This document shows positions 50,960 through 59,407 of a stretch of DNA of 64,000 bases, piece after piece. Positions within the stretch are counted from its first letter, which is position 1. Every line of letters begins with the position of its first letter. This stretch comes from Massilia sp. TS11. Lineage in GTDB: Bacteria; Pseudomonadota; Gammaproteobacteria; Burkholderiales; Burkholderiaceae_D. The position numbers and the translations under genes are program-made. Under the pieces are notes generated by a model. The model had not been told where the DNA came from. It was given only the letters and a program-made list of their open reading frames with translations, and did no database searches. The stretch lies in contig NZ_JAKLTS010000005.1 of assembly GCF_022012445.1 (NCBI RefSeq), forward strand, positions 186,001-250,000, in the 5' to 3' direction.

Positions 50960-51213
50960 AGATTCAACTGCGCTTGTTTGCCAGTGTGCGCGAGGCCATC
51001 GGCCTTGGCCAGGAAAGCCTGGAGCTGCCGCCCGAGGTGGCGACCGTCGGCGCCTTGCGCGCCCATCTGGCCGCACGCGGCGGCGCCTGGGCCGAGGCCC
51101 TGGCCGAAGGGCGGGCGCTGCGCATGGCCTGCAATCAGCTGATGTGCGGGCCGGACACGGCCCTGAGCGAAGGCGCCGAAGTCGCCTTCTTCCCCCCGGT
51201 CACGGGCGGTTAG
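50956..51213 (+). CDS. moaD: molybdopterin synthase small subunit MoaD
   Basis: An 85-residue ubiquitin-fold sulfur carrier: LRLFASVREAIGLGQESLELP, ACNQLMCGPDTALSEGAEVAFFPPVTGG. The C-terminal Gly-Gly is the thiocarboxylate site. moaE, its usual partner, does not follow; instead the convergent MdcG-like gene overlaps its 3' end by 4 bases. Confidence 0.95.
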   Translation: MKIQLRLFASVREAIGLGQESLELPPEVATVGALRAHLAARGGAWAEALAEGRALRMACNQLMCGPDTALSEGAEVAFFPPVTGG

Positions 51214-51884
51214 GGCGGCAGGCTGGTCAGGATCGCCTGGACGTGCATCAGGCGGATCGTGCTCAGGTCCTTGGTCATCAGGTGGGTGCGGCCCGAGTTG
51301 GCCGCGCGCCATTCTTCCCAGGCCACGGCGTGGCCGCTCGGGAACATGATTTCAATTTCTGCGGCCAGTGTCGCCGCGTGCGCCGCCAGCTTGGCCAGGC
51401 CGAGCTGGAGTTCGGCCTTGGTCTGCGGGCGCAGCACCAGTTGCAGCGGCGAGTCCGCGTCGATATAGGTCTGCCCGGTTAAGCCCTGCAGCGCCAGCAT
51501 GCCCGCCGTTTCCAGCGCCGGGCCGGGCGCGTGCGCCAGGCTGTGCAGGCGTTCGGCCACGCTGTCGGGCAAGCTGGGCAGCACATCGCCGAGGGCCGGC
51601 GCGCGGCCGCTGGCGCGCACGCCCTCGCGCAGGGTGCGCAGCGCGACCCGCAGCGGGGCCGCTTGGGCCGCGCTGGGCGCGAGGACGGCGCCGACCGCCA
51701 GGCCCTCGTGGCCAATGTCGGCATCCTGGGTGCGGACGATCAGCGGCCAGTCGCGTTCGCGCCATTGCCAGAGCTGGGGCACGACCTCGGGCGCGGCCTG
51801 GGCGATGGCGACCTGCCATCCGCGCGGGTTGAGCCACACAATGTCATGCCGCTCAAATACGCGCGGCTTTCCGGAGTTGTCCAT
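51210..51884 (-). CDS. MdcG-like protein (phosphoribosyl-dephospho-CoA transferase family), degenerate
   Basis: A 224-residue protein with MdcG features: ERHDIVWLNPRGW at the start, WPLIVRTQDADI, LALQGLTGQTYI, and MFPSGHAVAWEEWR near the end. MdcG attaches the phosphoribosyl-dephospho-CoA group to the malonate decarboxylase carrier protein. In family members I recall, the stretch after GLTGLPYL reads SDLDLL; here it is SPLQLV (residues 145-150), so both Asp are gone (Pro146, Gln148). No other mdc genes are in the window. Activity may be lost or changed. The family call rests on motif memory. Confidence 0.65.
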   Translation of the reverse strand: MDNSGKPRVFERHDIVWLNPRGWQVAIAQAAPEVVPQLWQWRERDWPLIVRTQDADIGHEGLAVGAVLAPSAAQAAPLRVALRTLREGVRASGRAPALGDVLPSLPDSVAERLHSLAHAPGPALETAGMLALQGLTGQTYIDADSPLQLVLRPQTKAELQLGLAKLAAHAATLAAEIEIMFPSGHAVAWEEWRAANSGRTHLMTKDLSTIRLMHVQAILTSLPP

Positions 51885-52007
51885 TCCGCCATTTTACCGC
51901 GCCGGCAGGGCGCTGCAGGCATTGCCGAGTGCCGCGCTCGGTCATGCCGATTGCATCCGCGCGCCGCGGCCAGTATGCTGCGGCTTTGGTTTTTTCCGTA
52001 TTGAGAG

Positions 52008-53243
52008 ATGAGCGTTCCCGCACGCATTGCTGTGATTGGCGGCGGCCCGGCCGGCCTGATGGCCGCCGAAGTGCTGGCCGAGGCTGGACTGGCGGTCGAT
52101 GTCTACGACGCCATGCCCTCGGTCGGCCGCAAGTTTCTGCTGGCGGGCAAGGGCGGCATGAATATCACCCACGCCGAGCCGCTCGACCAGTTCGTCAAGC
52201 GCTACGGCACCCAGGCCGAGCAGGTCGGCGCCTGGCTGCATGGCTTTGGCCCGCAGGCGCTGCGCGAATGGATTCATGAGCTGGGGATTGACACTTTCGT
52301 CGGCAGTTCGGGGCGCGTGTTTCCCACTGAGATGAAGGCGGCCCCGCTGCTGCGTGCCTGGCTGCGCCGGCTGCGCGGGCAGGGTGTGCAGTTTCACCAG
52401 CGCCACCGCTGGAGCGGCTGGGCGGCGGACGGCAGCCTGGCCTTCGAGACACCCGAGGGCGCCATCTGCGTGCGTCCGGCCGCCACTGTGCTGGCCCTGG
52501 GCGGCGCCAGCTGGGCGCGGCTCGGCTCGGACGGGCGCTGGCTGCCGGTGCTCAGCGCGCGCGGCATTCCGACCGAGCCGCTGAAACCGGCCAATTGCGG
52601 CTTCGACGTCGACTGGAGCGCCCACTTCAGTACGCGCTATGCGGGCGAGCCCTTGATCACCGTGGCCCTGACGGCCGCGCAGCCCGATGGCAGCGAGCGC
52701 AGCCAGCGCGGCCAGTTCGTGATCACGGCCGGCGGCGTCGAGGGCAGCCTGATCTACGCGTTTTCGGCCACCCTGCGCGAGCAGATCCTGATCGACGGCC
52801 AGGCGCGCATCTGGCTCGATTTGTTGCCGGTCCATAGCGAGCAGCGCGTGCTCGACGCCGTCAGTGCCGGGCGCGGCGGCAAATCCATGTCGAGCCATCT
52901 GCAAAGCAAGCTTGGGCTGAAAGGCGTGAAGGGCGGCCTGCTGCGCGAATGCCTGAGCCGCGAGGCCTATTTCGACCCCGTGCGTCTGGCCCAGGGCATC
53001 AAGCGCCTGCCCGTGATCCTGAAGCGCGCGCGCCCGATCGACGAAGCCATCAGCAGCGCCGGCGGTATCCGCTTCGAGGCGCTTGACGCCGGGCTGATGC
53101 TGCGCGCGCTGCCGGGCGTGTTCGTGGCCGGGGAAATGATCGATTGGGAAGCGCCGACCGGCGGCTATCTGCTGACCGCCTGTTTTGCCAGCGGGCGCAA
53201 GGCAGGGGCGGCCGCGGCCGCCTGGGTGCAGTCGCTTACTTGA
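52008..53243 (+). CDS. HI0933/BaiN-like FAD-dependent flavoprotein
   Basis: A 411-residue flavoprotein. The FAD motif VIGGGPAGLMAAEVLAEAG starts at residue 9, GRKFLLAGKGGMNITHAEP is the family's glycine-rich loop, and AGEMIDWEAPTGGYLLTACFASGR is the C-terminal FAD-binding segment. The subgroup (annotated TIGR03862-type) is widespread and mostly uncharacterised; BaiN relatives reduce C=C bonds. No redox partner is adjacent. It overlaps the convergent DUF2807 gene by 8 bases. Confidence 0.88.
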   Translation: MSVPARIAVIGGGPAGLMAAEVLAEAGLAVDVYDAMPSVGRKFLLAGKGGMNITHAEPLDQFVKRYGTQAEQVGAWLHGFGPQALREWIHELGIDTFVGSSGRVFPTEMKAAPLLRAWLRRLRGQGVQFHQRHRWSGWAADGSLAFETPEGAICVRPAATVLALGGASWARLGSDGRWLPVLSARGIPTEPLKPANCGFDVDWSAHFSTRYAGEPLITVALTAAQPDGSERSQRGQFVITAGGVEGSLIYAFSATLREQILIDGQARIWLDLLPVHSEQRVLDAVSAGRGGKSMSSHLQSKLGLKGVKGGLLRECLSREAYFDPVRLAQGIKRLPVILKRARPIDEAISSAGGIRFEALDAGLMLRALPGVFVAGEMIDWEAPTGGYLLTACFASGRKAGAAAAAWVQSLT

Positions 53244-54045
53244 AGGCGACGTCGCCGGTGCCGGTCTTGGTAATCACGCGCTCGGTCGGCGAGCCGAACA
53301 CGCTGACGTCGCCGCTGCCATTCAGGATGACTTCGGCAGCTTTCTGAGCCCGCACCACCGAACTGCCCGAGCCGGTCAGGGCGATGCGCGCCTTTTCCGC
53401 CGTCAGATGCTGGGCGTCGAGGTCGCCAGAGCCGCGCTGATCGGCCTTGAATTCCTTGCACTGGCCGACCACGATCATGCGGCCCGAGCCATTGACTTCG
53501 ACCGCCACCCGGTCCGACAGGCCGCCATTCAGATCCATTTCGCCGCTGCCATTGATGGCTGCTTCGATGTCCTTGTAGCGGCCGTTGAAGGTCAGGCGGC
53601 CGGTGCCATGCATTTCGGTCAGCAGCTTGTCGCCCGAAAAGCCATTGATTTCGCTGTCGCCGCTGCCATGCACATACAGGCGTTCGAGGTTGGGCAGGGT
53701 CAGTTCCACGGTCAGGCGTTCGCGCGGCAGCAGGATCATGCCGCGCATGCCGATATGCAGGGTGGCGCCGTCCTGGCTGGTGACCACATTCTTCAGGAAA
53801 CGCTGTTCGCCGCGCACGCTCAGGGCCGGGGTCATGCCCTGGCGCAGGCGCAGATCGATCGGGCCGTTGAGGTCGACGTTGATGATGTTCTTGGCGATCG
53901 GACGCTTGTCGGTCGCCAGTTCGCGGCCCTCCTGGCTGACGATCGTGTGGTGGGTGTGCGAGCGCAGGTAGCTGTAGGCGGCGCCGATCAGCAGCAGGCC
54001 GACGACGAACATCCCCATGCCGAGTTTCACGAGATTACGCATCAT
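53236..54045 (-). CDS. DUF2807 head-GIN domain protein
   Basis: A 269-residue membrane-anchored protein (hydrophobic segment about 8-26). The rest is a right-handed beta repeat of the DUF2807 type, with recurring NGSGE/NGSGR/RGSGD/TGSGS/NGSGD turns about every 19-21 residues. Family members are predicted envelope-associated proteins of unknown function, often beside DUF1700/DUF4097 genes. It overlaps the upstream DUF1700 gene by ATGA. Confidence 0.85.
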   Translation of the reverse strand: MMRNLVKLGMGMFVVGLLLIGAAYSYLRSHTHHTIVSQEGRELATDKRPIAKNIINVDLNGPIDLRLRQGMTPALSVRGEQRFLKNVVTSQDGATLHIGMRGMILLPRERLTVELTLPNLERLYVHGSGDSEINGFSGDKLLTEMHGTGRLTFNGRYKDIEAAINGSGEMDLNGGLSDRVAVEVNGSGRMIVVGQCKEFKADQRGSGDLDAQHLTAEKARIALTGSGSSVVRAQKAAEVILNGSGDVSVFGSPTERVITKTGTGDVAFK

Positions 54046-54809
54046 TGGCCACGCAGGATGTTGAAGTTCATTTCGACGTAGCGCTTGAGCCCGATGAGGG
54101 TGTAGCGCGTGACCACCACCGACAGCAGACTCAGCAAGATACCGCCGATCATCAGGCCGAAGCCGACGAAGGTCTGGGTCGTGCGCGCCTCGGGGTCGAG
54201 TTCGGTCGAGATTTCGACCGGCCCGATGGCGGTGCGCTCGGCGCGGTCGAACACGCGCGAACGGCCCGGATCGTTTTCCTGGACTTCCTCGACCGGCACC
54301 GGACTGATGTGGACGCCTTCGCTGCTGATCGAGACATGGGTCTGGGTGCTGCCGACGCGCTCGCTCTCATCGTCGCTGATGACGTAGTGCAGGGGCGTAT
54401 TGATGACCACGTGGTTGACCGCGGCCAGGCCCGAGGCCGTGACCACGATGCCGCAGGCGTAAAAGCCGATCGCACAGGCGTACAGGGCCGCCACCAGCGA
54501 GGCGTAGACCATGCCCGGCACCACCATGAACAGGTTGAAGATGGCCAGGCCGACGGCCGAGACCAGCATGCGCAGCGGATTGATCGGGCGCGGCTTCTTT
54601 TGCAGGTCCGACAGATGGCTGCTGGCGCGCAGGGTCATGGCGATCTTGCGCGGCTCGTCGAGGCCGGCAGCAATGCTCTCTTCGCTCTGGCCGCCGGCGA
54701 CGCCGTCGACGAAACGCTGTTCGTAGTAGGCCAGCGTCTTGGCGACGGTCTCGGCCGGCAAACCGGCGAGGGCCGCGCGCAGGGCGTCAAGGTATTGCTG
54801 TTTATTCAT
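54042..54809 (-). CDS. DUF1700 membrane protein
   Basis: A 255-residue protein. The first 60 residues (MNKQQYLDALRAALAGLPAETVAKTLAYYEQRF, GLDEPRKIA) are the DUF1700 helical head. Hydrophobic segments at about 80-110, 112-135 and 215-240 follow, with a polar loop between. DUF1700 proteins usually sit beside PadR-like regulators and DUF2807/DUF4097 proteins and are thought to assist envelope stress control. No PadR gene is seen here; a 49-residue peptide gene lies upstream instead. Confidence 0.85.
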   Translation of the reverse strand: MNKQQYLDALRAALAGLPAETVAKTLAYYEQRFVDGVAGGQSEESIAAGLDEPRKIAMTLRASSHLSDLQKKPRPINPLRMLVSAVGLAIFNLFMVVPGMVYASLVAALYACAIGFYACGIVVTASGLAAVNHVVINTPLHYVISDDESERVGSTQTHVSISSEGVHISPVPVEEVQENDPGRSRVFDRAERTAIGPVEISTELDPEARTTQTFVGFGLMIGGILLSLLSVVVTRYTLIGLKRYVEMNFNILRGQ

Positions 54810-54818
54810 CTACTGCCT

Positions 54819-54968
54819 TCAGATATGGCCCAGACCCACCATCGGCACGGTGGCCAGTTGGGCGCCAGCCGGCAGTTTCGCCAGACTGGCAGGTTGCACG
54901 ATCATGGCCATCGTCGCAGCGACCAGGGCCACGACTGCCAGGGTACGGAGCGTCAATTTGAGGTTCAT
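54819..54968 (-). CDS. small hydrophobic peptide, 49 residues
   Basis: A short gene: MNLKLTLRTLAVVALVAATM with a further hydrophobic run and a TVPMVGLGHI end. It has an AGGA ribosome site 6 bases before the ATG, an export-type N-terminus (KLTLRTLAVVALVAATMAMI) and its stop is 9 bases before the DUF1700 ATG. I do not recognise it. It is either a small membrane peptide or an exported one; a spurious frame is possible. Confidence 0.55.
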   Translation of the reverse strand: MNLKLTLRTLAVVALVAATMAMIVQPASLAKLPAGAQLATVPMVGLGHI

Positions 54969-55071
54969 GATGTTTCCTGTCGTCCCAGAGGTTTGTCGAT
55001 GGTGACACTCTACCGAAACGCTTCGGATCATCGTAGCGGATTGCGACAGGATGCATAAAAGGGGCCCCAGC

Positions 55072-56445
55072 CTACACTTTTCCGGGGGTGAAGCGGTCGA
55101 GCACCAGGCGCGCGGCGGCGCGGCCCGAGCGCACGGCGCCCTCGAGCGTGGCCGGATAGGGGCCGTCGGTATAGTCGCCGGCCAGGGCCAGACCGGGCGC
55201 GCTGGTGGCGTTCGGCGGGCGCACCAGGCCCGGCGTGCAGGCGAAGGTGGCGCGTTTCTCCGTAATGACCTGGTGCCACTCGGGCTGGCGCAGGGCCGGC
55301 ATGCCCAGGTCCTCAGCCAGCTGGTGGGCGACGGCCTCGGCCAAGGCCGGCTGGGGCAGGGCGGCCGCCTCACTCGCGGCGCTGACGACGACGGCCAGCA
55401 GACCGGCTTGTTTTTCGTGCAATTGGCCGCGGTCGAACACGAACTGGCCAAAGCGGCGCAGGCCCGGATGGTCGGCCAGGGCGTAGAACGGCAGGTCCAG
55501 GCGCAGATCGGGCCGATACTGCAGGTAGACCGTGGTGATCGGCTGGTAGGCGAACGAGGACAGGGCGGTAATCGCCTCGTCCAGCTGCTGGCCCTCGACG
55601 TCGAGCAGCAGCATCGCGGCCGGATTCGGCGGCGTGGCGAGAATCACGCCATCGGCGAACATATTCCAGATGCCGCCCACGGCCGTGCCGCTGGCGATCA
55701 CATGCCACTGGTCGCCCGAGGCCGGCTGCAGGCTGCTGACCTTGGCGCCGGTGCGGATTTTGCCGCCGCGCTGTTCGAGATAGGCTGCGGCCTTGTCGGG
55801 GAAGATCTCGGACAGGTTCAGGCGCGGCAGCAGCATGTCGGAGGCCGCGCGCCGCCCGCCCAGGCTGTCGCGCAGCACATTCAGAAACACCTGGGCCGAG
55901 GCCTGCTCGGGTGGCGTATTCAGGGCCGCCAGGCACAGTGGGCGCCACATCAGCTGCACCAGGCGCGCGGTCTGGTCGAAGCGCTCGAGCAGTTCGCTGA
56001 CGCTGCAGTCCTCGTACAGGGGCCAGCCCATCCAGCGCGCGCCGGTGGAAAAACGCGCCAGCGCCAGCTTGTCGGCCCGCTCCAACCCCTTGGCGCGCCA
56101 CAGGGCGACCAGCACATGCCAGGGCGCGGGCAGACGCGGGGCGGCAAAGTCCATGCCGGTCTTGCCCGGATAGCGCATCTGCAGCGGCAGCGTCAGAAAG
56201 GCCGCATCGCGCGCGATGCCGACCTCGTCCAGCAGAGCCAGGGTCTCGCGGTAGGCGCCGAGCAGGATGTGCTGGCCATTGTCGAGCTGTTTGCCGTGCA
56301 GGTCGACACAGCGGGCGCGGCCGCCCAGGGTGCGGGCCGCTTCAAACAGGGTGACCTTGTGGCCGGCCCGCGCGACCTCGACGGCGGCGGCGCAACCAGC
56401 CCAGCCGGCGCCGATGACGGCGATGTGTTTCTGCTTATCAGCCAC
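55072..56445 (-). CDS. hpnE: hydroxysqualene dehydroxylase HpnE
   Basis: A 457-residue FAD amine-oxidase-like enzyme. The dinucleotide motif VIGAGWAGCAAAVEVARAG starts at about residue 9; LGGRARCVDLHGKQLDNGQHILLGAY is typical of HpnE. GDYTDGPYPATLEGAVRSGRAAA closes the FAD fold. It converts hydroxysqualene to squalene, the third step after HpnC and HpnD. Its start overlaps the hpnD stop by 8 bases. Confidence 0.93.
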   Translation of the reverse strand: MADKQKHIAVIGAGWAGCAAAVEVARAGHKVTLFEAARTLGGRARCVDLHGKQLDNGQHILLGAYRETLALLDEVGIARDAAFLTLPLQMRYPGKTGMDFAAPRLPAPWHVLVALWRAKGLERADKLALARFSTGARWMGWPLYEDCSVSELLERFDQTARLVQLMWRPLCLAALNTPPEQASAQVFLNVLRDSLGGRRAASDMLLPRLNLSEIFPDKAAAYLEQRGGKIRTGAKVSSLQPASGDQWHVIASGTAVGGIWNMFADGVILATPPNPAAMLLLDVEGQQLDEAITALSSFAYQPITTVYLQYRPDLRLDLPFYALADHPGLRRFGQFVFDRGQLHEKQAGLLAVVVSAASEAAALPQPALAEAVAHQLAEDLGMPALRQPEWHQVITEKRATFACTPGLVRPPNATSAPGLALAGDYTDGPYPATLEGAVRSGRAAARLVLDRFTPGKV

Positions 56446-57271
56446 GGATATAGGTTTTCCAGGCCAGCCAGAGCTTGCGCAACGGCGTCAGCGAGATGCG
56501 CCGGTTCAGCACGTGATAGCCGTCGGCGGCGATTTCTTCCAGTACCGTGCCGTAGATCGCGGCCATCATCAGGCCCGGGCGCTGGGCGCGCCGGTCTTCG
56601 CGCGGCAGCAGGGCGTAGGCTTCGGCGTAGATCTTGCGCGCGCGCTCGATCTGGAAGGCCATCAGGGCCTCGAAGCGCTCGCTGTGGCGCGCGTTAAGGA
56701 TGTCGGCCGCCGTCACCTGGAACTGCTGCAGTTCATTGATCGGCAGGTAGATGCGGCCTTTGCGCGCATCTTCGCCGACGTCGCGGATGATGTTGGTCAG
56801 CTGGAAGGCCAGGCCGAGTTTTTCCGCATACTGCAGGGTCTGCGGATTGCTGTAGCCGAAGATGCTGGCCGACAGGATGCCGACCACGCCGGCCACATGC
56901 CAGCAATAGCGCTGCAGGTTCGGATAGTCGAGATAGCGCGACTGGTCGAGGTCCATTTCCATGCCGTCGACAATCGCCAGCAGATGCTGCTGTTGCAGCT
57001 GGTAGACAGGCACATGGGGCGCGAGCGCCTGCGTCACCGGATGGCTAGGCTGGCCCTGGTACATCTTGTCGATTTCATTGCGCCACCAGGCCAGTTTGAT
57101 GCGCGCCACCGAGGGGTCCGAGCATTCGTCGACCGTGTCGTCGACCTCGCGGCAGAAGGCGTACAGGGCCGTGATGGCGCGCCGCCGCTCAGGCGGCAGG
57201 AACAGGAAGCTGTAATAGAAACTGGAGCCGCTCTGGACGGTCTTTTGTTGGCAATATTCGTCGGGCGACAT
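56438..57271 (-). CDS. hpnD: presqualene diphosphate synthase HpnD
   Basis: A 277-residue trans-isoprenyl diphosphate synthase. MSPDEYCQQKTVQSGSSFYYSFLFLPPERRRAI is the HpnD start. The first Asp-rich motif is YAFCREVDDTVDE, the second LTNIIRDVGEDARKGRIYLP. It condenses two farnesyl diphosphates to presqualene diphosphate. A TTG 27 bases upstream is an alternative start, but the ATG gives the family N-terminus. Confidence 0.94.
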   Translation of the reverse strand: MSPDEYCQQKTVQSGSSFYYSFLFLPPERRRAITALYAFCREVDDTVDECSDPSVARIKLAWWRNEIDKMYQGQPSHPVTQALAPHVPVYQLQQQHLLAIVDGMEMDLDQSRYLDYPNLQRYCWHVAGVVGILSASIFGYSNPQTLQYAEKLGLAFQLTNIIRDVGEDARKGRIYLPINELQQFQVTAADILNARHSERFEALMAFQIERARKIYAEAYALLPREDRRAQRPGLMMAAIYGTVLEEIAADGYHVLNRRISLTPLRKLWLAWKTYIRG

Positions 57272-57310
57272 GGTCAGTTGGGCAAAGCGCGAACGCAAAT
57301 AGCGCTTATC

Positions 57311-58132
57311 TTAGCCGACCATCCACACGGCGCGCCAGAGCATGCGCAGCCAGTCGCCCGCGCCGAGCACGGGGCGGCGCCGGAACACGTCGTAATCGAC
57401 GGCCTCGATCTTCTCCAGAATCCGCAGGCCGCCCTGGACCACGAGGCGCAATTCCCAGCCGATCCTGCCTGGCAGGCGCAGGGCCAGGGCAGCGCCGGAG
57501 CGCATCAGCGCGCGCGCGCGCCCGACCTCGAAGGCCATCAGTGCGCGGAAGGCCGGACCGGCGTCGGCGGCATCGAGCATTGCCTGGCTGACGCCAAAAC
57601 GCGCCAGACTGTCCTGGGGCAGGTAGATCCGGTCTTTTTTCCGGTCGATCGCCACATCCTGCCAGAAGTTGATAAGCTGTAATGCAGAACAGATGGCGTC
57701 CGACTGGCGCAGATTCTCCGGCGTGGCCGCGCCGTACAGGTGCAGCATCAGGGCGCCGACCGGATTGGCCGAGCGCCGGCAATAGTCGAGCACGGCGGGG
57801 AAGTCGGCATACCGGGTCGTCACCACATCCTGCTGGAAGGCGTCGAGCAGATCGTAAAACGGCTGCCACGGCAGCGCGTACGCGGCCACCACCTTGGCCA
57901 GCGGGCTGAAGATCTCGGGTGCGGTGGGGGCGGGCTGGCCGGCGGCGAGGGCGTCGAGTGCCTGCCGGTAGGCGCTCAGGGCGGCCAGGCGCTGCGCTGG
58001 GGTGGCATCGCCTTCGTCGGCCAGATCGTCGGCCGAGCGGGCGAAACGGTAGATGGCCTCGACGGCAGGCACCAGCCGGCGCGGCAGCAGGACGGAAGCA
58101 ACCGGGAAATTTTCGTAGTGATCGACTGACAT
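57311..58132 (-). CDS. hpnC: squalene synthase-like HpnC (hydroxysqualene synthase)
   Basis: A 273-residue relative of HpnD. VDHYENFPVASVLLPRRLVPAVEAIYRFARSADDLADEG carries the first Asp motif, and LINFWQDVAIDRKKDRIYLP the second. It turns presqualene diphosphate into hydroxysqualene. The hpnC-hpnD-hpnE order is the standard non-eukaryotic squalene route. Squalene-hopene cyclase (shc) is not in the window. The start is divergent from the RND adaptor. Confidence 0.94.
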   Translation of the reverse strand: MSVDHYENFPVASVLLPRRLVPAVEAIYRFARSADDLADEGDATPAQRLAALSAYRQALDALAAGQPAPTAPEIFSPLAKVVAAYALPWQPFYDLLDAFQQDVVTTRYADFPAVLDYCRRSANPVGALMLHLYGAATPENLRQSDAICSALQLINFWQDVAIDRKKDRIYLPQDSLARFGVSQAMLDAADAGPAFRALMAFEVGRARALMRSGAALALRLPGRIGWELRLVVQGGLRILEKIEAVDYDVFRRRPVLGAGDWLRMLWRAVWMVG

Positions 58133-58149
58133 GGCGGCCCGCTAGCGAT

Positions 58150-58169
58150 AAATGACGCAAAAGTCATTT
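58150..58169. promoter_or_regulatory. inverted repeat upstream of hpnC
   Basis: Perfect 7-base arms AAATGAC (58150-58156) and GTCATTT (58163-58169) are separated by GCAAAA. The right arm overlaps the -35 of the RND promoter, and the left arm is 18 bases from the hpnC ATG. It could be an operator for either gene or a chance palindrome. Confidence 0.5.
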
Positions 58170-58195
58170 GCAAAACTGCCGAGCCTGCTTATAAT
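58168..58195 (+). promoter_or_regulatory. sigma-70 promoter of the RND operon
   Basis: TTGCAA (58168-58173) and a perfect TATAAT (58190-58195) are 16 bases apart. Transcription would start near 58202, about 60 bases before the GTG of the adaptor gene. Confidence 0.75.
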
Positions 58196-58198
58196 TAC

Positions 58199-58220
58199 TA
58201 ACTTACGAGTCATTAAGTTA
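58199..58220. promoter_or_regulatory. TetR-like operator at the RND start site
   Basis: TAACTTA (58199-58205) and TAAGTTA (58214-58220) are perfect 7-base arms around an 8-base spacer. It lies over the expected transcription start, where a repressor would block the promoter. The size suits a TetR-type dimer, but no tetR gene is in the window. Confidence 0.65.
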
Positions 58221-58261
58221 TTCTCTGTGTTCGTCCAGCTCGCATACTAAAGGAAAACATC

Positions 58262-59407
58262 GTGCCTGCTCACCGCCTGCCCCTCGCCAGCCTGACGCTG
58301 GTTGCCTCCCTCGCCGTATTGACGGGCTGCTCCAAGCCCGAACCCAAGGGCGAGGACATCCGTCCGGTCCGCGCCATCACGCTCGCGGCCGATACCGTCG
58401 CCATCCAGGCCGAATTCGCGGGCGAGGTGCGTGCCCGCGTCGAATCGCGCCTGGGCTTCCGGGTGCCGGGCAAGATTACCAGCCGCCTGGTCGAGGTCGG
58501 CAGCGTGGTCAAGCGCGGCCAGGTGCTGATGCAGCTCGATCCGCAGGACCTGCAGCTGGCCCAGGCCCAGGCCAATGCCGGCCTGCGCGCCGCCGAGACC
58601 AACCGCGACCTGGCGCAGGCCGAGCTCAAGCGCTACCAGGAACTGCGTGAGAAGAATTTCGTGTCCCAGGCCGTGCTCGACGCCAAGCTCTCGACCTACA
58701 AGGCCGCCCAGGCCAGCGTCGATCAGGCTCAGGCCGCCTACAAGGGCCAGACCAACCAGGCCGCCTACAGCAGCCTGGTGTCCGATATCGACGGCGTGGT
58801 GACGGCGGTCGACGCCGAAGTCGGCCAGGTGGTCGCGGCCGGTACGCCGGTGGTGCGCGTGGCCAAGGCCGGCGAGAAGGAAATCGTGATTGGCATCCCC
58901 GAGGACAAGGTCGATACCCTGCGCCAGGTGCCCGATGTGGCCGTGCGCCTGTGGGCCAATCCGAAGGAAGTCCTGAAGGGCAAGATCCGCGAAGTCTCGC
59001 CGGTGGCCGACCCGCAGACCCGTACCTATACGACCAAGGTCTCGGTGCCCGAGGCCCCGGCCGACGTCAAGCTGGGCATGACGGCCCTGGTCCAGTTCAC
59101 GGCCGCCGCGCCGGTGCCGATGATCAAGGTCCCGCTGACGGCCCTGTTCCATGAGAAGAACAAGACCTCGGTCTGGGTGGTCGACAAGGGCGCCGTGCAA
59201 CTGGTGCCCGTGCAGGTGGGCGGCACCAGCGGCAATGACATTCTCCTGACCAGCGGCGTGAAGCCCGGCCAGACGGTCGTGACGGCCGGTGTCAATCAGC
59301 TCAAGAATGGCCAGAAGGTCAAGGTCCTCGGCGTCGACGTGCCTGCTTCGATCGCCAGCCCGAACACGGTGGCTGCCGCTGCCGCAACCGGTGAGGCGCT
59401 GCAATGA
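58262..59407 (+). CDS. RND efflux periplasmic adaptor (lipoprotein)
   Basis: A 381-residue membrane-fusion protein. The lipobox LTGCSK puts the acylated Cys at 22. Lipoyl halves, an alpha hairpin (about 95-165, AQAQANAGLRAAETNRDLAQ) and a beta-barrel part follow. It links an inner-membrane RND pump to an outer-membrane channel. The start codon is GTG. The stop overlaps the permease ATG as ATGA. No outer-membrane channel gene follows. The drug spectrum cannot be told. Confidence 0.92.
   Translation: MPAHRLPLASLTLVASLAVLTGCSKPEPKGEDIRPVRAITLAADTVAIQAEFAGEVRARVESRLGFRVPGKITSRLVEVGSVVKRGQVLMQLDPQDLQLAQAQANAGLRAAETNRDLAQAELKRYQELREKNFVSQAVLDAKLSTYKAAQASVDQAQAAYKGQTNQAAYSSLVSDIDGVVTAVDAEVGQVVAAGTPVVRVAKAGEKEIVIGIPEDKVDTLRQVPDVAVRLWANPKEVLKGKIREVSPVADPQTRTYTTKVSVPEAPADVKLGMTALVQFTAAAPVPMIKVPLTALFHEKNKTSVWVVDKGAVQLVPVQVGGTSGNDILLTSGVKPGQTVVTAGVNQLKNGQKVKVLGVDVPASIASPNTVAAAAATGEALQ

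Noticed and set aside
54802..55056. An 84-codon frame covering the 49-residue peptide in another frame
   Set aside because: Proline/Arg-rich residues, no ribosome site and no fit to the operon spacing, unlike the peptide frame.
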